DNA from: Formosa sp. Hel1_33_131
GTDB taxonomy: Bacteria; Bacteroidota; Bacteroidia; Flavobacteriales; Flavobacteriaceae
Reading direction: 5' to 3'
NCBI GenBank assembly: GCA_949499105.1
Contig: CATEFX010000021.1
Span: 1 to 64,000, forward strand
Length of the DNA: 64,000 nt
Part shown: positions 52,761-60,887 of the stretch, in pieces
Position numbering within the stretch: position 1 is the stretch's first letter
Layout of the letters: every line of letters begins with the position of its first letter
Translations under genes and position numbers: made by a program
Notes under the pieces: model-generated
Databases searched by the model: none
Seen by the model: the letters and a program-made list of their open reading frames with translations, nothing else
Told to the model about the DNA's origin: nothing

Positions 52761-52790
52761 TAAATATACAAAACAACTTTATATTTGCAA
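52761..52790 (-). promoter_or_regulatory. Promoter of VOC gene
   Basis: On the minus strand TTG (52788-52790), 19 bp, then TATATTTA (52761-52768, one mismatch to TAnnTTTG). It overlaps the HxlR promoter box on the other strand. Confidence 0.55.
52780..52787 (+). promoter_or_regulatory. -7 promoter box of HxlR-family regulator gene
   Basis: TATATTTG is a perfect TAnnTTTG box 29 bp ahead of the regulator ATG at 52817. Together with TAAATATA at 52761 it makes an inverted AAATATA/TATATTT pair over both promoters, a plausible autoregulatory operator. Confidence 0.55.
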
Positions 52791-52816
52791 GTGGTTAATC
52801 ATTTTATTTTTATTCT

Positions 52817-53227
52817 ATGAAAAATTCAAAAAGAAAGTCCGACTGTCCAATAAATTTTGGACTGGAATTATTTGGCGATCGGTGGACATTTTTAATTGTG
52901 CGTGATCTAATGTTTAAAGGAAAGCATTACTTCGGGGAGTTTGTAAATTCTGAAGAAAAAATTGCAACAAATTTACTCTCTGATCGACTTTCAATGTTAG
53001 AAAGCGAAAACATGATTTTTAGGTCGAAGGATAAAAATCACAAACAAAAAATTATTTATAAACTCACTAAAAAAGGAATTGATTTGATGCCTGTTTTGAT
53101 TGAGATCATAATGTGGTCCGCGCTGTATGATGAAAAATCGGCGGTTGATATGAATTTCGTCAAAATGGTCAATGAAGATAAGGAAGGTTTAATAAAAGAG
53201 TTAACGGCTCATTTAATTTCTTCTTAG
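52817..53227 (+). CDS. HxlR-family winged-helix transcriptional regulator
   Basis: A 136-residue regulator. The HxlR pattern is clear: KSDCPINFGLELFGDRWTFL (with the conserved Cys-Pro), IVRDLMFKGKHYFGEF, IATNLLSDRLSMLESENMI and KIIYKLTKKGIDLMPVL. Members often sense electrophiles or aldehydes through the cysteine. Here it is divergent from a VOC protein gene, an arrangement seen for detoxification modules; the effector is unknown. Confidence 0.95.
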   Translation: MKNSKRKSDCPINFGLELFGDRWTFLIVRDLMFKGKHYFGEFVNSEEKIATNLLSDRLSMLESENMIFRSKDKNHKQKIIYKLTKKGIDLMPVLIEIIMWSALYDEKSAVDMNFVKMVNEDKEGLIKELTAHLISS

Positions 53228-53242
53228 TTTTATAACTTCTAT

Positions 53243-53578
53243 TTATTCGTTTTTCACATACGCAAAACCTGTTTGTTTAGACTCAAAAATGAGCTCTGCA
53301 CGTTTGTAATCATCAACTTCATAATTATCTGCTTGGATCAACTCCTCAGTAGATATTTCATATAAGGTGCCTTCTACAAAATCTGATTTATTTCCTGTGT
53401 ATTTCAGGATTGGGTGATTCTCTGTACCACTAGATTCAATCACTTTTGGATCTGTAATTTTTATTTTTGAAATGCAATATCCTGCTAATTTATCTTTGCT
53501 GCCGATTAATAGTCTTCCAAAAGTCTCTTTTTGTACACGTTCTAATTGAAGCGTTCCATATGAAAATAGTTTTACCAT
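53243..53578 (-). CDS. Gamma-glutamylcyclotransferase-like (AIG2/GGACT) protein
   Basis: A 111-residue protein with the GGCT fold motif LFSYGTLQLERVQKETFGR at the start, followed by LAGYCISKIKI and FVEGTLYEISTEELIQADNY, where the Glu at FVEGT... corresponds to the catalytic region. It would open gamma-glutamyl amides to 5-oxoproline, but many small members have unproven activity. Confidence 0.85.
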   Translation of the reverse strand: MVKLFSYGTLQLERVQKETFGRLLIGSKDKLAGYCISKIKITDPKVIESSGTENHPILKYTGNKSDFVEGTLYEISTEELIQADNYEVDDYKRAELIFESKQTGFAYVKNE

Positions 53579-53645
53579 ATTATTTGCTTTTAGTCATCGT
53601 TTGACAACGTTTTAATCATAGTATTTTCTGTCGTCGATAAAATTA

Positions 53646-53793
53646 TTATATCCGAGCAAGTCCAATTTATCACAGTAAAATAAGTACTTAAAGTAAGCTC
53701 TATTGGTTGTGAAGATTTAGACTTTGGGTCAGAATTTGTTATAAATGTATAAAAAAATCACCTGCATCCTAAAATACACGTGATTTTAACAGT
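53646..53793 (-). repeat. 150-bp terminator-bearing repeat, copy B
   Basis: Shares ATTGGTTGTGAAGATTTAGA, AATGTATAAAAAAATCACC and CACGTGATTTTAACAG with copy A. On the minus strand the hairpin (AAAATCACGTG / GGTGATTTTTTT) begins 22 bp after the MoxR stop at 53815 and is its likely terminator. Confidence 0.75.
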
Positions 53794-53814
53794 AGAATGA
53801 TTTTAGTCTTTCAA

Positions 53815-55275
53815 CTAATTATTTTTATTAAAATACTGACTGATCCCTGCGGAATCGAATTTAAAAGAGGTGTTGTTATCAGATTTATCTAATTTATTAT
53901 GGATCGTTAATCCCCATAAAACCAGCTCCATACAAAAAATTTGATCATCTTTACTTAATTTAGCTGCGTATTCTTCAACGAGGGTAACTAACGGTTTTAC
54001 CGCTTTAAGACTGGCATAGAATTCGTCATCTGTGTCGGTGTAATTTAATTCAAGAAAGTTGTTGTCAAACCAATGAATCAAGTCGGTGTATGGGGTTTTA
54101 TAACCTTCTTTTTCGAGTTTAGAAATGCGAGGGAAAAGGTTATCAAAATAGACCATTACTGCGCTATCAATTAAGAGTTTAGCGACTTCATCGGCCCCTT
54201 CTTGTTCACCTTCATAAACCAATTCAATTTTTCCTGTAATCGAAGGAATAATAGACATGAAATCTACCAAACGAATGGTTGTTTTCGCTGCATCTGTTTC
54301 AATTAGTCGCAATTTTGCAGCCGCCATAAGGTTTTCCATCGCACTAATCGTTAGACGCGCACTAACACCGCTTTTGGCATCGACATATTCGCTTTTACGC
54401 GCTGTAAAGGCCACTTCTTCCAAAAGGTCTTTGGCCAAGTCAGGAACTAGAATACTCAATTTATCGTCTTTAGAAATTTTGGCTTCTTGTTCTGTGATTT
54501 CTCGGGCCAGTGCAATAGATTTTGGATAGTGTGTAAAAATTTGCGATCCAATTCGGTCTTTTAAGGGCGTTACAATACTCCCTCGATTGGTGTAATCTTC
54601 GGGGTTTGCGGTAAATACAAATTGAATATCGAGTGGCATTCTTAGTTGAAATCCACGTATTTGAATGTCGCCTTCTTGTAAAATATTAAATAAAGAGACT
54701 TGAATTCGTGCTTGTAAATCAGGGAGTTCGTTTAATACAAAGATGCATCGATTTGCTCGGGGAATCATGCCGTAATGTAACACGCGCTCATCTGAATAGG
54801 GTAACTTTAAGGTCGCCGCTTTAATAGGGTCAATATCACCAATTAGATCCGATACATTCACGTCGGGAGTGGCCAATTTTTCAAAGAACCGATTGGATCG
54901 GTGTACCCATGAAATCGGCGTTTTATCGCCCATTTCGGACATTAAGTCTCTAGCATATTTTGAAATTGGCTGAAAAGGACTGTCGTTGATTTCTGACCCT
55001 TTCACAATTGGCATATATTCATCGAGCAAATCCACCATACTTCTTGCTATTTTGGTTTTTGCTTGCCCTCTTAATCCCAATAAGTTGATATGATGCCCAG
55101 CAATAATTGCCTTTTTTAATTGAGGCACTACTGTATCTTCATAGCCATAAAGACCTTCAAACACCGGTTGCTTCGCTTTGATGCGTGCGATTAAATTTGC
55201 CTGAATTTCTTGGTTAATCGTTTGGTCTTTATAATCAGAATTTTTCAATTCTTTAAAGGTTATTTCTTTGCTCAT
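53815..55275 (-). CDS. MoxR-type AAA+ ATPase (ChlI/BchI-like)
   Basis: A 486-residue ATPase whose stretch GLRGQAKTKIARSMVDL carries the Walker A loop in the variant form G..GQAKT. The Walker B strand reads CIFVLNELPDL, with Asn where Asp normally sits. FVFTANPEDYTNRGSIVTP is the sensor 1/pre-sensor region and LKDRIGSQI the arginine-finger segment. It is coupled by a four-base overlap to a VWA protein gene. Such pairs remodel or chelate-insert into partner complexes; the target here is unknown. Longer than typical MoxR (~330), it resembles the magnesium-chelatase subunit I-like subgroup. Confidence 0.88.
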   Translation of the reverse strand: MSKEITFKELKNSDYKDQTINQEIQANLIARIKAKQPVFEGLYGYEDTVVPQLKKAIIAGHHINLLGLRGQAKTKIARSMVDLLDEYMPIVKGSEINDSPFQPISKYARDLMSEMGDKTPISWVHRSNRFFEKLATPDVNVSDLIGDIDPIKAATLKLPYSDERVLHYGMIPRANRCIFVLNELPDLQARIQVSLFNILQEGDIQIRGFQLRMPLDIQFVFTANPEDYTNRGSIVTPLKDRIGSQIFTHYPKSIALAREITEQEAKISKDDKLSILVPDLAKDLLEEVAFTARKSEYVDAKSGVSARLTISAMENLMAAAKLRLIETDAAKTTIRLVDFMSIIPSITGKIELVYEGEQEGADEVAKLLIDSAVMVYFDNLFPRISKLEKEGYKTPYTDLIHWFDNNFLELNYTDTDDEFYASLKAVKPLVTLVEEYAAKLSKDDQIFCMELVLWGLTIHNKLDKSDNNTSFKFDSAGISQYFNKNN

Positions 55276-56420
55276 ATTCTTTTAATTCTATTTTTTTCGT
55301 AATCTTCAAATATCATTTCTCCTAAACCATCGAGACCCGTTAAAAAGGCTTTTCCTTGGTTTTGCGCCGTAAAAAGCTCCACAAATTGTCGGAGATACGG
55401 ATCTTGGGCAATCATAAAAGTGGTAATTGGAATTTTTAATTTCCGTGCTTGTGCAGCTTTATTGAGGCATTTAGAAACGATCATATCATCCAAGCCGTTA
55501 CTGTTTTTATAAAACTCTCCTGATGGTAGCTGAATACAACTTGGTTTGCCATCCGTGATCATAAAAATTTGTTTGTTTGTATGTCGTTTTCGACGCAAAA
55601 TATCCATGGCCAGTTCTAGTCCGGCGACCGTATTGGTGTGGTAAGGACCTACTTTTAAATAGGGGAGGTCTTTCACTTTAATGGGCCATGCTTCATTTCC
55701 AAACACAATAATATCGATGGAATCTTTTGGGTACTTTCGATGGATTAGCTCCACCAATGCCATCGCGACCTTTTTAGCGGGTGTGATGCGGTCTTCTCCG
55801 TATAAAATCATGGAGTGACTGATGTCAATCATCAACACCGTACTCATTTGAGCTTTGTGCTTTGTTTCTTCGACTATTAAATCATTTTCTGTTAAACGTA
55901 AGTCAGAAATGCCATTGTTGATTTGTGCATTTTTCAAACTCTCGGTCATATTTACCGTCGATAAATCATCACCAAATTGAAACGATCGATTTTCGCCATC
56001 ACGTTCATCGCCAACCCCTACTTTTGTGGTGTTGTGATTTCCGAGCCCACTCTTTTTTAATTTACCAAAAATCTGGTTGAGGGCATAGTCTCGCAAGGCC
56101 GATTCTAGCTTGGCAGTCAGTCTGTTTTTTCCTTTTCCGGTTCCGTTTCCAGACTTAACTTTGTCCGGATCAATTTCTTCTTTAATGTAACCACGCTTTT
56201 TTAGGTCGTCTTCAAAATCTTCTAACGAATAATTTTCGTTAAAGATATTATATTCGGCATCGAGTGTTTTTAACCATTCAAACGCTTCTTCGATATCGCC
56301 AGAGGTATGCGTTAGTAACTCTTTAAACACCCCAAACACGCGATCGAAGTCCGAGACGGCTTTTTCGATGTGTTTACTAAACGTAACCCCTTTTCCATAA
56401 TTAAAATCTATTACTGTCAT
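55272..56420 (-). CDS. VWA-domain protein (MoxR partner)
   Basis: A 382-residue protein with a charged N-terminal half and a von Willebrand factor A domain at the C-terminus. The MIDAS metal site DISHS is present in VLMIDISHSMILYGED, with the later TDGKPS and ITTFMIAQ segments. A GTGKGKNR stretch lies in the middle. It overlaps the MoxR gene by four bases, so the two proteins likely form one ATPase-adapter machine, as in chelatase and RavA-ViaA systems. Confidence 0.9.
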   Translation of the reverse strand: MTVIDFNYGKGVTFSKHIEKAVSDFDRVFGVFKELLTHTSGDIEEAFEWLKTLDAEYNIFNENYSLEDFEDDLKKRGYIKEEIDPDKVKSGNGTGKGKNRLTAKLESALRDYALNQIFGKLKKSGLGNHNTTKVGVGDERDGENRSFQFGDDLSTVNMTESLKNAQINNGISDLRLTENDLIVEETKHKAQMSTVLMIDISHSMILYGEDRITPAKKVAMALVELIHRKYPKDSIDIIVFGNEAWPIKVKDLPYLKVGPYHTNTVAGLELAMDILRRKRHTNKQIFMITDGKPSCIQLPSGEFYKNSNGLDDMIVSKCLNKAAQARKLKIPITTFMIAQDPYLRQFVELFTAQNQGKAFLTGLDGLGEMIFEDYEKNRIKRI

Positions 56421-56598
56421 CTTTACAAAGATCGGGATATAGAATTCTTTAAAGCGTTAAGGAGATATTAATCTTTTAAAAGATCTAAGACAGAACGTTT
56501 AGGTTTTTTTAGGGTTTGTCTGGAATTCGGTTTTTGTTTAATAGTACTTGGACTTCAAGTCTTTGCTTACAGTTGCCTTTGGCATACTGAGTCTCTGG

Positions 56599-56690
56599 GT
56601 ATATTTTTCTTCATTTCGACTGATGCAACTCTTGCTAGAATTTAGGTTTTTGTTACTCTTTTTTATGTTTTTTCAAAGTCAGAGGACTCT
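56599..56690 (-). repeat. Truncated relative of repeat copy E
   Basis: Similar (about 70%) to 60709-60790: shared words GATGCAA, AATTTAGG and TTTTTTA then CAAAG/CGAAG.CAG. It lacks the hairpin half. On the minus strand it directly follows the DUF3781 stop at 56705. Confidence 0.5.
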
Positions 56691-56704
56691 GCAGAGCGTA
56701 GGAC

Positions 56705-56986
56705 TTATCTTTTTTTAGAGTGGTCCATTTTTTCCAATTTGTCTACTGTAATTATTCTATTCGTATGGGAATTAATTGTCAGTCTAACATTTCTCTCACT
56801 GTTGGTGATATAAATGTTTTTACCAGTTTTTTGAAATTCGGCTTCGTCTGTTTCTGAGATAATTGTAGAAATCATTTTTTCAATTTTGTCTTTTGAAAGA
56901 TCTATTCTGAGTTTCTTATTGATTCTCCCATAAACAAGTTTGGAGTAGCAAATTTTATCTAGAATTTCTTTTTTATAATTGCCCAT
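56705..56986 (-). CDS. DUF3781 family protein
   Basis: A 93-residue protein of the DUF3781 family: ILDKICYSKLVYGRINKKL, then EKMISTIISETDEAEFQK, GKNIYITNSERNVRLTINS and TNRIITVDKLEK. This family is small and scattered; function is unknown. The lone gene lies between repeats and has a poorer promoter context, in keeping with accessory DNA. Confidence 0.88.
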   Translation of the reverse strand: MGNYKKEILDKICYSKLVYGRINKKLRIDLSKDKIEKMISTIISETDEAEFQKTGKNIYITNSERNVRLTINSHTNRIITVDKLEKMDHSKKR

Positions 56987-57107
56987 ACTTGCTTATTCGT
57001 GTTTAGTGGTATATAAATGTCAATTATCGAAGTCTATTTATTTCATTGAAACTGATAACCCTCGTGAACCGAAAAGCTGCGATACTTAATTCGTTTTTGA
57101 AACTAAG

Positions 57108-57256
57108 GTATACATCCAACTCCACTGTATTATTCACAGTTGTATAATACCCTATACTTGAGTTCTATTGGTTATGAAGATTTAGATATGGGGTCTTCAT
57201 CAAATATAAAAGTAAAAAAAAAATCACGCACTTCTAAAGAAATACGTGATTTTATT
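57108..57256 (-). repeat. 150-bp terminator-bearing repeat, copy C
   Basis: Shares CTATTGGTTATGAAGATTTAGA, GGGGTCTTCATC, AAAAATCACGCA and ATACGTGATTTT with the other copies. On the minus strand the hairpin starts within about 5 bp of the glycoside hydrolase stop codon (57261) and would be its terminator. Confidence 0.75.
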
Positions 57257-57260
57257 AATT

Positions 57261-60086
57261 CTATTGGAAATCGGTTAATAATTTAAGTTCTTCTGAACTG
57301 ATTATAGATTCCGGGTTGAACTGATCTGAACTCATATATTTTTTTAGACTATATAACAACTGTTGAGCCTCAAGTCTGTCTTTCTGGTCGGATATTAAAT
57401 CAACTCCACTTATAATTACTTTCCCATTCCCTACATTTGCTTCAAAGATCAAGCCAAGGCTTCGGTTTTCAAACCAATCATCAATGACTCGTACAATGGG
57501 GTTTATTTTTGAATTAAACTTATCGAGAATAATCGCTTGTCCATGGCTCATCGCATCCCACCATTGCCAGTTAGAATGGTTTTCAGTTGGAAACTCTGAA
57601 AAAGCCTCGTGTGTAGGGTCACAAAAAACTCCCAAGGTATGAGGGCCTTGCCCACGAGTCCAAGCCGTGTTCCAGAAAATACTCGAAAACCCTACCTTAA
57701 TGTCTCCTCCAAATTCCTTATTTAGGCTGTCTTTTTTTAGTGTCCATAGTACGTTACCACCATTATTAAGGACTTCAAACATATTGGCATCTGGCGTGTC
57801 TGTAATATATATATCCTCCTTATTAATATTTTTTTTCTGATTAGGGTATACCCAAAAATCCCACCCATTTGAAAACTCATTAATCATAACTTCTAAATGT
57901 AATTTCTTTGGTTGTGTAATGTTTTTCAACGGCATTTTTACGATTCCTAGTTCTTGACAGTTGTTTATCTGAATCATTTTCACATCAAAGTCCCCCTTTT
58001 GAATAATTTCACCTTCACTAGTACTGATGACCCATTTCGTTTTTGGAGAATCGAGGGTCTGTTTTCCAAAATGGGCAACTTCTACTTCTGCAACAAACTC
58101 TTCACTGTTTAAATACACTCGTTTCTGCATTCTGCATAAGGGAACAGTTTCATTACAAAACGCTCGATACTCTTCTGGAGTAATATATCCTTTTTCGTCC
58201 CAAAAAGCATCCAACACTCCTACCAATGCTGTTCCCTGTCCTGGGAAATCATGCAAATCGAGTAGTTGAAATCCAGCCATCTTTGGAGTTCTCAAAGCTG
58301 CCTCAATTTCTGCCTTGTAGCATATTGCTTGTAACTTTCCAGAAGCTGAAACATAGTTGTCTGCAAGATGTCCCAATTGATTCTCTTCTAAAGTCTCTTG
58401 GAATATCTCAAAATTTTTAGCTTTTAGTACACCATCATATTTATCGATTTCCTTGAAATTTGGATACACACACCATTGTCCTATTTCATGACTTACGTAT
58501 GGCATTGGTGTATTGTTAATCATCACTTTAAAATCAAAGGATGTATTCGGAACTTCTTTATTGATAATACTATTGAGACCTTGGCCCCAGTTCTGAAGAC
58601 GTGGACGAGCATTATTGAAAAAGTCAGCTTCTTCCACAAAAGGCCATCCTGCACCGCCGGTATATAAATGACGTGAATCCGTTTTTATTAAATGCGTTAC
58701 AAATTCACTAAGGAACGCTCGCTTGTCTTCTCCGCCAGGTTCATTTCCGTAGGCCATTAGGCAAAAAGAAGGGTGGTTGCCGTATGCTTCTAATATCTGT
58801 GTTGCTTCTTTATACAGCCAAGCGTCTATGGGTTGTCCATCTCCTATTTTGGTCCATGCTGAACATTCAACTTGCAGATAAACACCCAATTCATCGGCCG
58901 CTTCAAAAGCAGCTTTGGGTGGGCACCATGAATGAAAACGGATATGATTTAATCCATGTGATTTACAAATCTTAAGTATTCTTTTCCACGCTTCAATATT
59001 TGTGGGTGGGTATCCAGTTTTTGGGAAAATTGAACTCTCTAGGGTCCCACGCAAAAATAAAGGCCTTCCATTTATAGCAAAACGCCTCCCTTCGGCCTTA
59101 AATTCTCGCATCCCAAAAGTTACTTGTTTCACATCAACTCCAAGCAAGGATTTCAACTCCAAACTCATTTCATACAAATTAGGATCGAATTCATCCCATA
59201 GCAAAGGGTTTTCGCCCATGGGGAAAATAAATTCAAATTCTTCTTCATTAGTTACTTTAACATCAAAGCTTAGCGCTTTCATATTTTTATGGTCGTTTAA
59301 TAGTTTTGTTTTGAGTGTTAGTTTACACTCTTGTGGTTCCTGAGATATGTTTTTTAGGTTTAGCCGAACTACAACTTCTTTTTTTAATATATCAGGAAAT
59401 AGTTTTGCCTTGTTGATTTTGACAGGTGAGGAGGCCTTAAGATAAATCTCTCCTACAATTCCGTTCCAGTTTGATTGGGTGTGATCCGAAACACTGTGGG
59501 CGTTCTTCCCTGGGTTCACTTCTTTTATTCGATTATCTACACAAATCGTAATGATTTGTTTTCCTGTTTTTAGAAAATTAGTCAGGTTGAAAACATGGGG
59601 TGTTCCTAAACTATTCTGCATTCCCACTTTTTGATCATCGACCCAAACTTGTGTTTCCCAATGCGGCCGTTCAAGAATTAATTCGACATATTGATGGTCC
59701 CAGTTGTTGGGTATAATTACTTCTTTCTGGTACCAAGCAGCCCCTGTATAGTGTTTTACAGGCTGCAACCAGAAAGGTATTTTTACATTTCCTTCCTTGC
59801 GATATTTGGCATACTTGTCATCGTTATACCATGATTTGTCTACAACTCTTCCAGTCCATTCTGTCAAAACAGAAACATCATCTCCTTTGCCGTATTCAGT
59901 CATCGATCCTGGCAAGGAAATCAATTCGGTCATTTTTCTCGAATACCATTTTTCAATAATCCCTTCATCATCTCTGTCAATTTGAAATTTCCATTCGCCG
60001 GAAAGATCAATTCTATTTTTATTTTGTGTTCCACAGGAACAGATAACTAGCTGTAATGCAAATAAATAAATGATTGTTCTTCTCAT
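57261..60086 (-). CDS. Glycoside hydrolase family 2 lipoprotein
   Basis: A 941-residue exported lipoprotein (MRRTIIYLFALQLVICSCGT). Domain order: sugar-binding jelly roll (NRIDLSGEWKFQIDRDD; GAAWYQKEVIIPNNW; ERPHWETQVWVDDQKVG), immunoglobulin-like domain, then the (beta/alpha)8 catalytic domain with the acid/base Glu in LMAYGNEPGGED and the likely nucleophile Glu in VSHEIGQW. Further beta domains complete the protein. ATG 60086 gives the lipobox; an in-frame TTG at 60155 is not needed. GH2 covers beta-galactosidase, glucuronidase, mannosidase and others; the specificity cannot be read here. It lies far from the SusCD locus, among repeats. Confidence 0.93.
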   Translation of the reverse strand: MRRTIIYLFALQLVICSCGTQNKNRIDLSGEWKFQIDRDDEGIIEKWYSRKMTELISLPGSMTEYGKGDDVSVLTEWTGRVVDKSWYNDDKYAKYRKEGNVKIPFWLQPVKHYTGAAWYQKEVIIPNNWDHQYVELILERPHWETQVWVDDQKVGMQNSLGTPHVFNLTNFLKTGKQIITICVDNRIKEVNPGKNAHSVSDHTQSNWNGIVGEIYLKASSPVKINKAKLFPDILKKEVVVRLNLKNISQEPQECKLTLKTKLLNDHKNMKALSFDVKVTNEEEFEFIFPMGENPLLWDEFDPNLYEMSLELKSLLGVDVKQVTFGMREFKAEGRRFAINGRPLFLRGTLESSIFPKTGYPPTNIEAWKRILKICKSHGLNHIRFHSWCPPKAAFEAADELGVYLQVECSAWTKIGDGQPIDAWLYKEATQILEAYGNHPSFCLMAYGNEPGGEDKRAFLSEFVTHLIKTDSRHLYTGGAGWPFVEEADFFNNARPRLQNWGQGLNSIINKEVPNTSFDFKVMINNTPMPYVSHEIGQWCVYPNFKEIDKYDGVLKAKNFEIFQETLEENQLGHLADNYVSASGKLQAICYKAEIEAALRTPKMAGFQLLDLHDFPGQGTALVGVLDAFWDEKGYITPEEYRAFCNETVPLCRMQKRVYLNSEEFVAEVEVAHFGKQTLDSPKTKWVISTSEGEIIQKGDFDVKMIQINNCQELGIVKMPLKNITQPKKLHLEVMINEFSNGWDFWVYPNQKKNINKEDIYITDTPDANMFEVLNNGGNVLWTLKKDSLNKEFGGDIKVGFSSIFWNTAWTRGQGPHTLGVFCDPTHEAFSEFPTENHSNWQWWDAMSHGQAIILDKFNSKINPIVRVIDDWFENRSLGLIFEANVGNGKVIISGVDLISDQKDRLEAQQLLYSLKKYMSSDQFNPESIISSEELKLLTDFQ

Positions 60087-60309
60087 AATTAAGGTGTTTA
60101 GTGTATTTACTAAGTACGTTCTCAGTTTTTTAAGGGGCAAGTCTACATAAACCAACTTGAGTTTTGCTTTTGCTGAAATTTATGACAACTATTGTTTTAC
60201 CGGAATTATTCAGATATGTTTTTCATATCTGGTTGTTAGTTCATTGTATTCCAAAACAAATAATTAGTATTTTAAATTTTAAAAAACACGCTCAGTTCGT
60301 TGAAATTAC

Positions 60310-60436
60310 GAGGCTTTCTGAAAAGATTTTGCTTTGTAAATCTGAACACGTTTCAGATTTTAAAGCAAAGATTATAGTTAATTTAGATTCTAAAATAAAT
60401 TCAGAATGTCAGATCTCTTTCTTTTAATACAGCCTC
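60310..60436 (-). repeat. Cloverleaf repeat element, copy 2 (inverted, degenerate)
   Basis: On the minus strand it reads GAGAGGCTGT...GACATTCTGAATTTATTTTAG, matching the left half of copy 1 (GAGGCTGT...GTCATTCTGAATCTATTTCAG). Ends GAGGCT/AGCCTC are inverted. The right half has diverged (hairpin AATCTGAAACGTGTTCAGATT). It supports a family with two different ages in this window. Confidence 0.65.
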
Positions 60437-60479
60437 TCTAGGTCTTTAATAGGGATGCTTTAATAACCGATGAATAGTT

Positions 60480-60630
60480 CGGATATCAGAAACGTCCAAA
60501 TTATATTTACAATAAAATACTATCTTAAATTTCGGTTAAATTGCTTTTGAAGATGTCGACTTGGGGTCTTCATCTGAGGTAAATGTATAAAAAAATCACG
60601 TACTTCCAAATAAATACTTGATTATTAAAA
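60480..60630 (-). repeat. 150-bp terminator-bearing repeat, copy D
   Basis: Shares GATATCAGAAACGTCCAA, TTTTGAAGATGTCGACTTGG, GTCTTCATCTGAGGTAAATG and AAAAAAATCACG with the other copies. The hairpin is weaker (ATCACGTAC / TACTTGAT). Confidence 0.7.
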
Positions 60631-60708
60631 CTTTAATTTCGCAAGTTAAGTTCGACTATTGATTGATGTTTACTCTAGCATGCTACGCTGCTATAGCAGT
60701 CCTAAAAT

Positions 60709-60860
60709 GTATTTTCACTTCATCTCAACAGATGCAATTATTCTTCCAATTTAGGTCTTGAGCTATTCAGTTTTTTAGCTTTTTCGAAGACAGGAAACCT
60801 TAAAGAACGAATGTGTAAAAAAATCATGGACGTCCAAAGATATATATGATTATTAACAGA
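60709..60860 (-). repeat. 150-bp terminator-bearing repeat, copy E
   Basis: Has the same hairpin half (TGTGTAAAAAAATCATGGACG; TATATGATTATTAACAGA) but a different distal half, which is shared with 56599-56690. On the minus strand the hairpin begins about 28 bp after the metallophosphatase stop at 60888. Confidence 0.65.
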
Positions 60861-60887
60861 TTATGGTATGTTTTAGTTATTTGGATC

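Larger units (their letters stand above)
60087..60887. other. Repeat-filled intergenic region without genes
   Basis: The 800 bp between the glycoside hydrolase and the metallophosphatase genes carry no supportable gene. They hold the second cloverleaf element (60310-60436), and terminator-repeat copies D (60480-60630) and E (60709-60860). An open frame at 60164-60427 on the plus strand runs through the cloverleaf element and is not accepted. Confidence 0.8.

Noticed and set aside
60164-60427. 87-residue plus-strand open frame
   Set aside because: It passes through the degenerate cloverleaf element and has no homologue-like pattern or promoter.
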